A program made the position numbers and the translations under genes. Below are positions 11,846 through 23,825 of a DNA stretch of 64,000 nt, piece after piece. This stretch comes from Bemisia tabaci. Its lineage: Eukaryota; Arthropoda; Insecta; Hemiptera; Aleyrodidae. The stretch spans positions 21,527,372-21,591,371 of the forward strand of contig NC_092797.1 in assembly GCF_918797505.1 (NCBI RefSeq), given 5' to 3'. The notes below the pieces were generated by a model. It did no database searches. It was not told the origin of the DNA and worked only from the letters and a program-made list of their open reading frames with translations. The number at the start of each line of letters is the position of its first letter. Position 1 is the first letter of the stretch.

Positions 11846-13052
11846 GTGATCGATATGCGATTTTCCCGATTTTTCGCGACATGGTAGGAGTTTTTGTCAT
11901 CCTTTGTCGCCTTTACACATAAAACATTAAACATCGCCAACATTAAACATGATAAACTTCTCAGAACATGTTTGGAGAACGCGTCGCAGCTCCGACACAG
12001 GTGCGTCTAACCGCATACACAAGAGCCGTGGAAAGCGAGAAGTTCTATGGACAATGCGGTGCACATCTAAAGGTAGTTACTATACACACATCAGAGAAAC
12101 GACGATATTTTAAGAAAGATCGTCTCATGCAACTGGGGTGGATAGGTTTTGTAAACTTTCCTCTCGGTTAGGCGAAAAATAAAAATGGTAGATTTATTAT
12201 ACTACCCTCGAAAAGGGAGCGTTGCATTTAGTAGGTTTAATTTCGCAAAAAATGATTATCATGACACGTGGTTAGTGTTAGCTATGCGAATGCAAATCGT
12301 GGGTACCATCAGAGCCATTTCAAAGATACGAGAAGACATAAAAAAGCAAGGTTTGGTGGATGAACTCTCTCACTTTTCATGGTTGAGTTTTTGGGGACTG
12401 TTCGAAGTTTCCCTTGATGTTTTAAGAACTTATTGTCACCCTGTTTGCATGAAAGGTGGAAACTTTTTTTTTCTTTCTTTATGTTTTTTTCTGTTGTTTA
12501 ACGGCTTTGTGAAGGTGGAAACTTTGTGAAAAGACGCAAGATTTTAAATGGCGTTTGTGAGATATGTATTCAGCTTCAATCAAACACGCTTCATTGCATA
12601 ATATCGTAAGTTTCCAGAGTGACACCTACCTGGAATAAACATTTGAGTAATTACGAAAAAGCTAACACCGTTTTCCAAGCAAGCTCGATTTTCAGAGAAA
12701 GATTGGGATCGGTGACAATATGAGAAAAGAGAAAAATATTTGATGAGATATTGTATTCAGAGAACAATCGGGCAGACTCTCTCTCCGGTGATAAGACAGC
12801 ACTTCCGGTCCGCTGGAGAATAAGAACACCGCGCGTACCCATGACGTGAGAGGAAAGCATGCGACCGTTCGACCAAGCTTATATGCCACCGTTATAACGG
12901 AGCTTAGGTGGTTTAACAATCATAAGAAACTGCCCATTTCTCTGTTATTAATTTTATTTTAATAATTGATTTCCTCATTTCTGCGGCAAAGAAGTTGATA
13001 GTAGAACTTCTCGTCAATAATGAATGCATAATTGCACCTTCTTTGAGTTCTT
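11846..13052. other. Intronic stretch without recognised elements
   Basis: No terminal repeats matching other families. A 114-codon frame at 12185-12529 has no domain I recognise. Confidence 0.55.
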
Positions 13053-13307
13053 TGGATCGCATTTATCAAAAAGGGACCAGCGCGATTACAGTGTTTTCAA
13101 AATCGTGCAATTTCTCCTTTTCTTTTAAAAACACTTATCGCACGTACAGTATTCAAACTTATACAATTATTTTGCTTTAAAGCTAAGTATTTTTTGGTGC
13201 GAGGTAAAAATATTTGCTATTCTGGGAGATTTTTCAGATAATTATGAAGAAGCAACATTTTTACAACACTGAAATCGCGCTGGTTCCTTTTTGCTAAATG
13301 CGATCCA
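13053..13307. mobile_element. Family P element
   Basis: Inverted ends TGGATCGCATTTATCAAAAA and the complement of TTTTTGCTAAATGCGATCCA. Inner conserved ACCAGCGCGATTACAGTG and its complement. 255 bp. No coding capacity. Confidence 0.82.
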
Positions 13308-13908
13308 TTTTGTAGTTAGACTTTTCCGGCTGAAAAGTAACTTATGAACAGCGAAAATTCGAATTACAACACATTCCAAGGAAGTGTGCACCAAAATGTT
13401 ATAGCAGCAATACATGTCAAATGACTCAATGATTTAGAAATTGGCTCTGAATGGCTACAAACCATTCAATGCAGATTTAGTGACCTTGTCTGCTGGCGCA
13501 TTAAAAACTCGATTCGGAGCGAAATTTGGCAACAGTTTCCGAGCCTGCATGAGCCAACTGCCAACACTACCATCATTAGCTACCGTACACCCGCATAGCA
13601 TGTCAATATCGTCGCGTTGTTTGAAATGATCAGGATAAACAAACTGACGACCCTACATCCCTACATGATGCAATCTTCCGATGAGAGAGCTTGCAGTATC
13701 ATGTCGATGGTGCGTTGAAACTACAAAACCGCGTACCTTGGCTCACAACAATGTACATTTCTTGAATGAGAAATCACTGACATTGTACAAAATTTTGCGG
13801 AAGTTTTCAGCGTGGTAGTTTCAAATATATCACGAGTAAACACATGCTAGAACTTGCTGCTAAAACGTACAAATCAAGACGCACGAAGTAGTATGAGCGT
13901 TGACTTAC

Positions 13909-13995
13909 CCTTGAACTGCGAGACGCCTTTGGATCTAAATATGTTCGTAGTTTGCTTAAATAATGTGCTGGCGTATCTTTCGCTTGAACTCTCTC
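13909..13995 (-). CDS. Frl: Formin FMNL/Frl, internal exon (GBD/FH3)
   Basis: An 87-nt exon (29 codons, phase 0 at both ends) encoding a peptide that begins [16 protein letters not shown] and continues [13 protein letters not shown]. It fits the family segment ERFQVKNPPHTYIQKLKxYLDP that directly follows ICDQ in FMNL formins. On the minus strand the acceptor is a T-rich tract ending TTTTTTCCAG and the donor is AGG/GTAAGT. The end of the exon (KASRSSR) is basic, as is the equivalent stretch in vertebrate proteins (TRKKFRRR). The exon is isolated by about 43.3 kb of intron upstream and 13.1 kb downstream in the transcript. The flanking 100 bp do not match any repeat family I defined. Confidence 0.93.
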
Positions 13996-14114
13996 CTGGA
14001 AAAAACAAAATAGGAAAATTGATTAGTTGAATGATATCCATCGGCACGACAAAAGTTGGTCTATACATACACACATTGAATTACTTACATTAGCGCGTTT
14101 GAATCTATTGGCTG

Positions 14115-14225
14115 GCACTCTTTGGACTAGGTTCGGATCGGTTAGGCAACTAAACTAACGGCGTGGATATGCGTAGAGTATCAAATGAAAATGAAGGCGC
14201 TCCGGGTCGCACTCTCGTTCTTCTA
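14115..14225. repeat. Repeat shared with 51595-51690
   Basis: GGTTAGGCAACTAAACTAAC, then GAGTATCAAATGAAAATGAAGGCGCT, resembles GGTTACGCAACTAAACGATC and GAAATGAAGGCGCTTCAGGT downstream of the second P copy. Both lie a few hundred to about 800 bp beyond a P element, hinting at a larger duplicated block. Confidence 0.5.
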
Positions 14226-15295
14226 GGATTTCTTGCCTAAAATAATGTCCTTATTGCAGTAACTTAGGTTGGGTTGTCCGAAGATTAATGTGGTAAGACG
14301 TATGACAGCTAAAACACAAATTCCGGGTTTCACAGTGAAGATTTTGGACTTCAAGTTCAAGGTATACGGTTGGGTTAAATATAATCTAACTTTACAAGTT
14401 CGCATCCCCCTGTTTCAGAGCGACAGTATTTCGTGGATTTCAAAATACTCTTGATCCTGATGGATGTGGAGCTTGACAGTGATTTTTACGAGACATTTTC
14501 TCAATAAATCTTTTGAAACTGAAGAAAATGCAAAACTCGAGAACACAGGCGCAAGAGCTGCTCCTCAAAACCATATGATTATTTTTAGATGTACAAAGAT
14601 GATCGCATGGAGAGAAATTCCTTACTTTTCCCTTCTCATCAAACTGACTACACATTGTGTACATAAGATTTTGAATGGTAATTAATGAGAATATTGATCT
14701 CTAAAAGTTTTGGAAAAAAGATAATTACGATGTAAAATTCAAGGTTTCAACGACAAAAATTCACTCAACACGATTGAGTAACATGTCCTAGCTTTTCCGG
14801 GTTTCTTCGACCGTTTAGGAACTTGACACCCTGTTCACGAAAATTAACGAACGGCACTGCTCGCTAATTGCTGACTTACAAAGCGTGTAACATGAAAATA
14901 CTCCATCTTGCACCGTGCATCAACTTGCATTTAACCGCACCTAAACGCTCTAAATTCCGCGGACCTCAAAAAACAGCGGAAGAAAGGAAAGTCCGCCGGC
15001 AATTTATTTTCTTTCAATTTACATGTTCGTCTAGTCCGTATCGGGAAACTATACGGGCCCCGTGGCGAACAGGGGAGCTGCGGTGGGAAGGCATTTCGCG
15101 CAGCTGGCGCATAATGGGGCACGTCCTCGGGAGAAGGTGGAAAAGAAATATTTGACCAACACTACACATTTTTATAGTTACCCTGTCACATTGAAAAAAT
15201 TTATGGGAACGTGTCATGAAGGAAATTTCAAGAAAAACCCAATAAACCCACTTATATTGACTCCTACTTTGTTCATAAATGAAGAAATAAACTTT

Positions 15296-15345
15296 GAAAA
15301 TGTCCAGATTTTGTCCAACTTCTCGTATCGACTCGTCCCACCGTG
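15296..15345 (-). mobile_element. Family J (Transib-like) end fragment
   Basis: GTCCAGATTTTGTCCAACTT ... TCCCACCGTG, the right end of a J element, followed by CGGTG. No left end nearby. Confidence 0.65.
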
Positions 15346-15475
15346 CGGTGGGTCGCCCGTCGTCGCATCGTTGCACGAACTCCTTTCTCCCGACGCCGAT
15401 GCGGCGGCGGCGGTGTAGGTCAGTCGATGTGGATGTGTATCCTGTTGCGAGTTTCGCCTTCGCCCGTGAAACGGA

Positions 15476-15494
15476 CCCCCCCCCCCCCCCCCCC
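15476..15494 (+). repeat. Poly-C tract (19)
   Basis: C homopolymer in a GC-rich patch (15340-15620). Confidence 0.9.
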
Positions 15495-15632
15495 GAGATT
15501 TATTGGTAGGGGGCTGAGCTTTGAGCTTTGTCGATAGGGGCCCCGTCACGCGGGGCAGGCGATCCCGTCGATAAGGGCCCTCCCTGCCCGAGTTTTATCC
15601 CCGGAGCAGGAGGAGGAGCGGTCATCCGCTCT

Positions 15633-15768
15633 TGCGACGTATCGATTGATCTGCCGTTTAAACCTATGGAGAAAGATCGATAATCAGGGTGTTCGCAACG
15701 AACCCATTGGTAATCGATTCTTCACCATGGCTTCCGATGGGAAATATCGATACTCGATGATTCCGCTC
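15633..15768. mobile_element. Family B MITE, ends eroded
   Basis: Recognisable by ATCGATTGATCTGCCGTTTA, GGGTGTTCGCAACGAAC and TAATCGATTCTTCACCATGG. The CAGTGGCG termini are lost. Confidence 0.75.
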
Positions 15769-16198
15769 CGTTTCCCCTGATCGACAAGGCTCCGCGAAGA
15801 AAGTTCCAGTCCTCCAGCCGCGGTTATCTGATTCTGCCCGAGGAAGCCCTATTTTCCCATGGACCTGCGAATTTGTATGCCTCCGGCTGACGCTGAGTCT
15901 CGTGTCCTCGATGTTTAAGATTCGGGACGATCGTATTTTAAGGTCTGGATACACGATCAAATTCCGAACCAATTCTGATCGAAGTAGATCGCTTGATGAC
16001 TGGTGGTCACCATGCAACAGTCCTCTTTGATCGAAATTGGACGGGCCGTCAAATTTTGATCAGAATGAAGTGCCACCTTACATCATTTCCTGCCAAGTTT
16101 TCATTTTAAAACTAAGCAAATTAATGATTTAAGACTGATGACTCCCGACTCTTTGATGCTAATATGTTCGGGACTTTGATCGTGTATCGAAACCTATG

Positions 16199-16315
16199 TT
16201 GCCGTGCTGAGGAAAAACGCCGTACGAGCATTCGAGAGTTGCCAAATTTCCTTCGATAAAACGTTTATTATTGAGAAAAGTTATGCATATTTCCTTAACG
16301 TTTTGCGAAATGGGT
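16199..16315 (+). mobile_element. Family A left-end fragment
   Basis: Begins TTGCCGTGCTGAGGAAAAAC and follows the family A consensus for about 115 bp. It stops where a three-copy minisatellite begins. No right end follows. Confidence 0.75.
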
Positions 16316-16530
16316 GAAGTATTCCTACAGTCTTGTAGGCGCTACGCGTTTCACGTTGATTGCTGCTGACCGCACTATGTTTGACGCAATGCGTGAAGTA
16401 TTCATGCAGCCTTGTAGGCGCTATGCGTTTCATGCCGACTGCTACTGATCGCACTGAGTTTGACGCAATGAGGTCGCGTGAGGTATTCATGCAGTCTTGT
16501 AGGGGCTACTGTGTGTTTCATGCCGACATT
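16314..16530 (+). repeat. Three-copy minisatellite, 79-85 bp unit
   Basis: Units start at about 16314, 16393 and 16478 with GTGAAGTATTCATGCAG and share CTTGTAGGCGCTATGCG and GACTGCTACTGATCGCACT. It begins exactly where the truncated family A fragment ends. Confidence 0.85.
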
Positions 16531-16685
16531 TGATGGTCATTGGCTCGGGAATTTGATCGTGTATCGAGACCTTTAGCCTCCGTTGTATCTTGTCGATAAA
16601 GGAAACGGACTGGATGCGATGATGGAGTGGCACTGTGGCGCCGCGTATGAGGGCTATCAGACCTGCCTATAGGGAGATGAATATG

Positions 16686-16898
16686 GCAAAAAAAAAGACG
16701 GAAAAAAGAAAAAAAAACGAAAAGACAAAATATACGGAGGGATAAAAGAGAAAGAAGAAAGTAGAGGAAAGAATGACAAAAGAAGCAGAGAGAAAAAGAG
16801 GAGACAGTGTAAAAAAGAAGAAAAAAGAGGAGAACAGAGGGATGACAATCACAGAACAAAAAAGAGGAGAGAATGTACGAAAAAGGAAGAAAAAAATA
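16686..16898 (+). repeat. Polypurine tract, about 210 bp
   Basis: Almost entirely A and G on the plus strand with only scattered C/T. The complementary strand gives long low-complexity Phe/Ser/Leu frames that are not real proteins. In the formin transcript this is a pyrimidine tract. Confidence 0.88.
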
Positions 16899-17603
16899 TT
16901 GTTTTAGGCCTGTCATCAATGAAGATACCGCCATTCAAAAGACATACACCTAAAATGCGGAACAAAGTTGGATTTCCACTCTATCGTGAATAGGTGAATG
17001 GTGATGGTGGCTTAGGATGGAGCATGCAAGAAGTTTGGACACAGTAGGTATCAACTTCGCGCCAAGCTCCTAGTAAGAACGCGTAAGTGTGTTCATACAA
17101 TAAATTTGAATAGATCGTATGCATAAATTTGAATAGGGCATATTCATGAAGACCGGAGGAAGACTTTAACTTGGGAGGAAAACTTCAACTTTTAATGCCT
17201 ACGAGGGTTACCTCGTTTTACGTTTTAACTCCCAAAAAGATAACAAAGATGCAATAATATTGAGCAAGTTCAAACTTCCGAAGTTCCGAAGAGAACCTCG
17301 ATCGTCATGAAGCGTCATGTGAGGACCGATATTATTGTTGGCGAAACTGGGCGATTTGAACATCAAAACACGATTTAAAGACACGCGAAATGAGCCCGAT
17401 CGCCATTTTCTAACTTGAGTCTATCGGTACGCACTCGCACACGTTTCCCCTCTACACAAACAAAAATGCAAGTCTAAATTATTCTGCAAGTGATACGAAT
17501 AGTTTTCCGCGCTGTATGCAAAGTGGATAACGATTCGTGCCACAACTGAGGGAGAGGCATCATTGTGAATATGCGGTAATCCTCATTTCCTCGCCCTTTA
17601 CTT

Positions 17604-17770
17604 CAGTGGCGATGCGTGCTTTGCGATATATCGATTGTCATGCCATTTAAACCTATAGAAAAGGATCGATAAACAGCGTGTTCGCAGCGAACACCTTAAT
17701 AATCGATTCTTTACCATAGGTTTGAATGGCATAACAATCGATATATCGTAAAGCACGCCTCGCCGCACTG
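17604..17770. mobile_element. Family B MITE, complete
   Basis: 167 bp, CAGTGGCGATGCGTGCTTTG to CTCGCCGCACTG, near-palindromic. Flanks CTTTACTT and CTTTACGT agree at 7 of 8 positions. Subfamily with ATCGATTGTCATGCCA, as in 44588. Confidence 0.9.
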
Positions 17771-18927
17771 CTTTACGTCTCTCTATCAGGTGAGGATACT
17801 TTGTTGGTCGTGGTATCAAATGCTCAATGCATGTGGGATGTATCATTATATCGTGATTCGAGCTTCGAGGCACGGAAAGAAAATTACGCTGCAAAAGGGC
17901 ATAATAGAGGAAGAATCTACGAAGTTACCAGGGTGCTTGACCCGAGTGGAGCTAAACGGTTTTTTCTCGCTTATGAAACAAAGAGTGACGTCGACAGCAA
18001 AAGGGGATTTTAAGAGACGTGAACTTGCCGAATTATCATCACGACTTTGAGATGCGACATCGTACATTTCATAGTATACGGAACTTGCGAAAAAGTACGT
18101 CGGTTATAGTTATTTTGAGGAACTTTTTTTCGAAAATACGTCTTTTAATAATCGACTTGAAACTACCATACATTAGTTTTTATCGACTTTTTTGGGAATT
18201 TCATGTTTTAAAATGTTTGTTGTTTACAACCCAGCCTTTACGCTCATTTGATCAAATTTCAGTTTTTTTGGACTGAGGCCCCTGTCTCCATGAAAAGCTA
18301 CATTGCTACGACAAAAGTCGCAAACCGCGTATCTAGATTGCGACGTTCCAAAATTTCCGCTGTTGTTTTTTCATGTTTATGTCTTTTTTTAAAAGGAAAC
18401 CCCAATAAGCTTCTTCATTAGATATTTTAATTTTTGCATGATATACTGTGCAGGGTGAAGAAAAAGCTATTAAAATGTTAAGAAATATCTCCATTGGTTT
18501 CCTCTGGAATTAGTGAAGAAGGACGAGAAATTTGCAACGTCGGAAATCGAGATAAGTATTTTCGACTTTCATCGTCGATATTTAAACCTCATCGATCACG
18601 ACTACGCCGATTAAAAACGAGGCAAAACCCAATTTTCCCTCATTGGCTGAACATCCTGTGCTTCTCTTGAGTGATTTCGTTTATGAGGAAGCGTTTTCAT
18701 TGGAGGAGTCCTTTTGGAAGCGCCAGAGTGTCTCTCGTGACTATAAACTTACTCGTTCAGTAAGAATGTCGAATACGTTAGTTTAACAGTGACGACGTAA
18801 ATTAAATAACGATCATTGTCTTGGATTCGACTTAAGGACGCTGCGAGATCTTAAACCCGAAGAGAGGGACATAACTCTTCATCAACGACCTCTCCGTAGC
18901 CTGACGGTTAGCTGCTCGCGTTAATTC
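17771..18927. other. Intronic stretch, mostly unrecognised
   Basis: AT-rich. Near 18895-18930 the sequence CTCCGTAGCCTGACGGTTAGC looks slightly like a tRNA A-box, cut off by the family B insertion at 18928; too weak to call. Confidence 0.5.
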
Positions 18928-19078
18928 CAGAGGCGAAGCGAGAATGATCGATTATCGAAATTTCTGCATTTGAAGCTACGGTAAAGAATCGATTATTAAG
19001 GCGCTCTCTCTGTCGATCATTTACCACAGGTTTAAATGGCAGATCAATCGATTTATCGCGAAGCACGTCGCGCCACTG
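18928..19078. mobile_element. Family B MITE
   Basis: CAGAGGCGAAGCGAGAATGA to CGTCGCGCCACTG. Flanks GTTAATTC and GGCAATTC agree at 6 of 8. The centre has lost part of the GTTCG palindrome. Confidence 0.82.
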
Positions 19079-19585
19079 GGCAATTCCGTCCTTTCCTTTT
19101 CCCTTTTTCTCACTCTCCGTGAACCAAGAGCAGGGCCGAGCCATGAACCGAGCACTTAACATTAATCAGTTAAACTTACACCTTCGACATACTTCTCGAG
19201 GTGACGAATCAGCACGCGCGGAGCAGATGACCGGCACTGATTGAGCCAATCCGCTCGCGGCCGTACAACAATTTGGTCAGTGTTTACATTACGCTCAGTA
19301 GCTACAACAACGGGCGGTATGCACGTGAAACGGAAGGCACGGGGGCGTAGTGCTTACAATTTTACACTCGGTGCATGTCATTAAGTTATTTAAAGGGCAG
19401 CACTTGCAAGGAACGAAAAGTCGATTGACATGAACTTGTTAGTTTATCAATTGAAATGTTTAAACTGTGTTTTACAGCTTCCTCCGTGAGACATGCTGAA
19501 TTTGATTCTTTCAGTGTAACTCAAAGGATCCATCCGCATGCAAAGATATCCACCGATGTCTTAGTTTCCACATTTCAAAGCTCGA

Positions 19586-19650
19586 CACTGGAAAAAGTCT
19601 CTTAGATCCAGAGTCCAGACTCTTAAAAATTTCACTTGAAAAAATACTCT
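19586..19650 (+). mobile_element. Family I left-end fragment
   Basis: CACTGGAAAAAGTCTCTTAG followed by GAGTCCAGACTCTTAAAAAT and AAAAAATACTCTTG. Continues for about 65 bp only. Confidence 0.75.
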
Positions 19651-20253
19651 TGCTGGGCACGAGGGGCAAGTTTTAGGGGTCAAAAGTCAAAAATCAAAGG
19701 AGACGGAAGAAATAGGCCCTCACTTTAAAAACCCGAGGGTAATTTTTAGGAAAGCTGATGAGAAAAATTGGGCACGTGAAAACGTGAAAGCTTGAGAGAT
19801 TCTAAACCTCTGGCAACATGAGAGGTTACTTTTTCAAAAACGTTCACTTTGATTCGAAAAATTACGGGAAGTGGAAGATAAGAGAAGAGGGCGGGGGGCG
19901 GGGGCCCTCAAACTGTCGGTTCGCCAAAATGCCACGGTAAATTATGATTAGTTTTTCGTTACACGCCCGTCGACTGGCTTCCTTCTTGAAAGTTGCTGCG
20001 TATTGTCTCTGGCCTCCCATTTCCGAATGCGATTACTCGTGTATTCAGCTCATTCTCAATCACCACAGGTTTTTTGGGCACAGGAAGTAATCTATGGAAA
20101 AAATTCTTGGTTCGACGGAAGCTGTAGGCAAATGCCTGAAAAATCCTCCCTCCTGTTTTGATACTTCTAGTGAAACGGAGGTCTCTTTTGTAACGTTGAC
20201 ACAACCGCGCAAGCGTATTTTTCCGTGACACGCAAAAACGCCGTATGAATATT

Positions 20254-20503
20254 CTGCCGTGCTAAGGAAAAACGCCGTATGAAGCTTCAGGCGTTGCCAA
20301 ATTTCTTTTGATAAAACATGAATTTCCTGGTAAACTTGTGAATATTTCTCCTCCAATTTTTCAGATAATTTGGCTCGCAATTTTATCTATAGTATATACA
20401 TTTCAAAGAAAAATAATCACAACTTGCCTTAAAAATAAACATTTTATCGAAAGAAATGTGCGACTCTCGAATGTTCGTACGGCGTTCTTGCTTGGAACGG
20501 AAG
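20254..20503. mobile_element. Family A MITE, complete
   Basis: 250 bp. The left end CTGCCGTGCTAAGGAAAAAC is intact; the right end has drifted (CTTGCTTGGAACGGAAG). TATT occurs at both flanks (20250-20253, 20504-20507). Just upstream (20231-20249) is a second family A-like scrap, CGCAAAAACGCCGTATGAAT. Confidence 0.88.
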
Positions 20504-20507
20504 TATT

Positions 20508-21566
20508 TGGGCGCTGCCACGTTTTTTCTGATTAAATACACATTTTCCTCAAACTTTTCAACACTACTTGACATTTTCGTAGCATTTTTCCCAGCTTAAA
20601 ATCTAGAGGGTATAAAAAATCGAAGGGGGAATACTGTTATAAGTTTTCTCTGAAACACATATTTTATAGGATGGTATTTGGGAGAGTTGGAAGGCCCGTA
20701 AGGCGTTGCTGCATAGGACAGAGGGTATTGGTTCGTCGCCCTCCTGACAAAAAAGCGTATCTACACTTTACGAAGAACCCTATCGTCCACAGGACTCAAT
20801 GCTTTCTCGGGCTCATCTCAACTTGTAGATACGTCCTTTTGCCAGCCAAGCGACGGTTTCACGGTCGGGTGATGCGACGGGCGACGGGCGTGAGCCGACT
20901 CGGGTGCATTTGTCTGGTGCCTCCCACGCCATTACACAGCGCGCTGCACCGCTGCACTCCACACATCGGAGCCACGTATTATGACGCATCGATCACGAGT
21001 GTCAACCCATCAATGAGTGCAGTTCCGGAGGCGAGAAGTCTGGGAGGACGTCACGCCGACGGTTTACAGCCATTTATTATTTATCACCCGCGATGATGCC
21101 CGCTGCACTCAGTCTGTGAAGTGTGTGTGCGTATGTCCTTGGTCCTTAATTGCGAGCACCAGATTTGGTCCCTGATAATGACTGGGATGTTCCGAGGCGA
21201 CGAGTGCCGCGGTGCAGATGTGCTGTCAAGATTTTAAAAAGAAATAGACATGTGTTCTGTACATCAACATTATGCACTGTGTGATTGTCTCGCGGCCTTA
21301 CTTTCCCTCATGGTTTGGTTTTTTGGGGGGCGGGGGATAGCGAGGTACTGAAGGATTCAGCAACGTTGTTACATATTGAAATATCTTCTGAAAAATAGAG
21401 AAAAACTTCAAAATATTGTGTCGCAACACCATAATTATGTTCCTTTATGCATTTGGTTACCTTTGTTTTCACGGAAATCATGGGAAAAAAGTGTTAAGGT
21501 TTATCCTCAAAAATTGTGGTGCTACCCCAATTTATTGGACAACATGGGCATTCCCAATTAATTGCG
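20508..21566. other. Intronic stretch with GC-rich patch
   Basis: Contains a 141-codon open frame (20671-21096, plus) in a GC-richer patch. The peptide is Arg/Pro/His-rich and I recognise no domain. Treated as chance. Confidence 0.5.
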
Positions 21567-21794
21567 CACTGGAAAAAAACACATTGGATCTAGAGTCCAG
21601 ACTCTTAAAAACATCGACAAGAAAAAATACTCTTAATTCAATCGGATTTTTGCTTACATCAAGAACCAAGTCTCTTAATTTGAGCGGATTTCCTTTTGAT
21701 TTAAGCTTAAATCTGATTGAATCAAGAGTATTTTTTCTTGTCAATGTATTCAAGAGTCTGGACTCTAGATCCAAAGTGTTTTTTTTTTCCAGTG
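21567..21794. mobile_element. Family I fold-back, complete
   Basis: 228 bp between CACTGGAAAAAAACACATTG and its complement. Both arms carry TCTAGAGTCCAGACTCTT and AAGAAAAAATACTCTT. The two halves are complementary over most of their length, so each strand can form one long hairpin. Confidence 0.9.
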
Positions 21795-22770
21795 CGGCAG
21801 TATCGCAACATTTGGGTTCGCAACCTGACTTATTGGGGTGCTACCACAATTTATTAATTAATTGGAAATGCACGTGTCATCGAACGAAGACAAACCTTCA
21901 GTCTTTTTTTCCGTGATTATTTTCCTAAACTTCATAGTAGCGACTTTTCATAATTGTTTGAGTGTAGTGGATTACTACATTATTCATACCTCGATAATGC
22001 GCCGTGATTATTTTTTTGAAAACATCGCAATTTTTTTGATTTCTGACGCTAATGTCGCTCACGATGAGCATCATGCTTCGTCCGAAATGCATCCGAGTAA
22101 AAACGTGACTTACATCAACAATACGTGTCATGGTGTAAACACTACCTGATGTTCTTATTTCTGCTTTGTTTTCCATCCGTGCCCTGTAATTTTCGGATGA
22201 TTTGCAATTTTACGAGTAAGTTTTTATGAGAGTACACCTCATCATTCCGGAGGAAAACAGCAGTCAGTTACAACGAAGTGTATCTTTCCGGGTACTATAC
22301 TACTACAGCTGCGCGGAGCAAACCTACGCACCTACGCGGGCGCGGCTTGTAGAGGATCTGAGAAAGCTCTTATCCTAATTGTAAAGTGTGTAACTGTGTA
22401 ACAGTCGGGAGTCGGATAGAGAAGCGATTTTGGAAGAGCTTTCAGCTTGGGCACAGCTCCTTCTACCGTTCCGTTTCACCTTATGCAAACAATCCGATCC
22501 GAGCGACTTCTGAGATAGTAGGCCGCCGATAACATCATAATATTTTGACGGCGCGGCGAGAGAATGCAAACAAAGCGGCGCGGCTCCGCGGCGGTGAGAA
22601 ACAGACACTCCGAGCTCATCCGACTTCGATTTGTACGTTTGATTACCGATCATTAGCACCGGACAACATTAATGAACGATTAGCGTCAATTTTGTGATTC
22701 TCCCTTCCGGACGATCAGGCTAGTCAAAGTGAGTTTGCGAATCCCACAAGGAACAGCTTGCTCCTGTAAA
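21795..22770. other. Intronic stretch without recognised elements
   Basis: No match to the listed repeat families. Nothing coding seen. Confidence 0.5.
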
Positions 22771-22830
22771 CTGCCGTGCTAAGGAAAAGCGCCGTCTGAA
22801 CCTTCAGGCCATGCCAAATTTCCTTAGATG
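22771..22830 (+). mobile_element. Family A left end, cut by element AA
   Basis: CTGCCGTGCTAAGGAAAAGC and following family A sequence run for 60 bp and end abruptly at CAGTGTTCGAAACTCAC, the terminus of another element. The matching right end was not found. Confidence 0.75.
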
Positions 22831-23150
22831 CAGTGTTCGAAACTCACAGGCGCCAACGCGCCAAATGCGCCTAAGAAATCGGTCATGGCGCCTAAAAAAT
22901 GATGGTTCTGCGCCAACGTGGCCCCTAAAATTGCCCTTCCCCCCAAAAAAAAAATTCCAAATTTTTCTTTTTTGAGAATTTTCAAAATTTCCCCCAAGTT
23001 ACAGCAACTAGTTCTGTGACTAAAACATCTTGCGTCTAATTTTTCACTAAATGCGCCGTGATATATAGGCAAAAAGTCAATCTGGCCCCCAAAAAAGTTT
23101 CAATGGCCCCTAAAAATCGAGCTTGATGCGCCATATGGCTCCTAATACTC
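22831..23150 (+). mobile_element. Element AA, CAGTGTTCGAAACTCAC terminus
   Basis: Begins CAGTGTTCGAAACTCACAGG directly after a family A left end. The body repeats short motifs of the form GGCGCCTAAAAA and GGCCCCTAAAAA. Such CAG-type termini are common in hAT-related elements; I found no right terminus, so the class is tentative. Confidence 0.5.
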
Positions 23151-23166
23151 AAATTTTTCAGATAAG

Positions 23167-23434
23167 AATACCACTTTTATTGGTAATCAATTCCCGGTAA
23201 CTTTGCCATTTTTTCTCGGTAATTCTACCACAGTCGATAAAAAATATTGGCGTTTTTACCAAGGCTCAGTAAAATTACCGAGAAAGTTCAATAATTTTAC
23301 CGAGATATCTCGGTAAAATTGCCAATTCCATAAATGGTAGTTTTACCAAGAAAAAACTGGAATCAAATAGAACCCTGAATTCTTGGTAATTTTACCCTTT
23401 TCTTAGTAAATACGCCGAGATTTTTCTTTCACTG
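23167..23434. mobile_element. Family D element, inverted and truncated
   Basis: Reverse-complement copy ending CGCCGAGATTTTTCTTTCACTG. It keeps the AATAGAACCCTGAATTC and TTTATCGACTGTGGTAGAAT complements seen in the other copies. The inner end is missing about 130 bp. It follows element AA directly. Confidence 0.8.
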
Positions 23435-23825
23435 ATTGCTCCCGCCGTCTCTTCCTTTCGACGATCCCGAGCTAATTGCAAGATGAGTTTGTTGCATTCA
23501 CAGCTAGACGACGAAAGAGGTTTCCCTCCAAAGCGATAAAATTATCACGGAGAGCAGAGATACTGCCATGCCCATTGCGCCGTGCGTGCGTTCGCGGGGG
23601 CTTATCGGAAATCGAAAGCGAGATGATGACATCACAGTCTCCGCTGACCGGACCTGCGCAGAATCTGGCGCTTGTGGCAATTGAGGGGATTGGCAAATAA
23701 ACGATGCAACGACTTCCTTTCGTCCGTTATTTTCCGAAAACCCAAAATTTTCCATGAGCATGATCTGTATTTGATAGGCAAATCCTTCCTCCCGTCATAA
23801 GGCACCTCATCGAGGAGGATCTCGG

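Larger units (their letters stand above)
764..13908 (-). other. Formin intron, about 13.1 kb
   Basis: Bounded by donor GTAAGT at 13908 (minus strand) and acceptor TTGCAG at 764. It contains family A, C, D, K, P, B, Q and BB elements plus simple repeats, listed separately. Stretches 1028-2198, 3484-5015, 5155-5819 and 6543-7472 hold AT-rich sequence where I recognise nothing further. Confidence 0.85.

Noticed and set aside
16518..16934. Hydrophobic Phe/Ser/Leu-rich frames resembling membrane proteins
   Set aside because: They are translations of the complementary strand of the polypurine tract.
18890..18930. Possible SINE head (TAGCCTGACGGTTAGC)
   Set aside because: Only an A-box-like match; the rest is cut off by a family B insertion and no B-box is visible.
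20671..21096. 141-codon open frame, the longest without obvious repeat origin in its area
   Set aside because: The product is Arg/His/Pro-rich with no motif I recognise, no splice or start context, and it lies in a GC-rich patch where long chance frames are expected.
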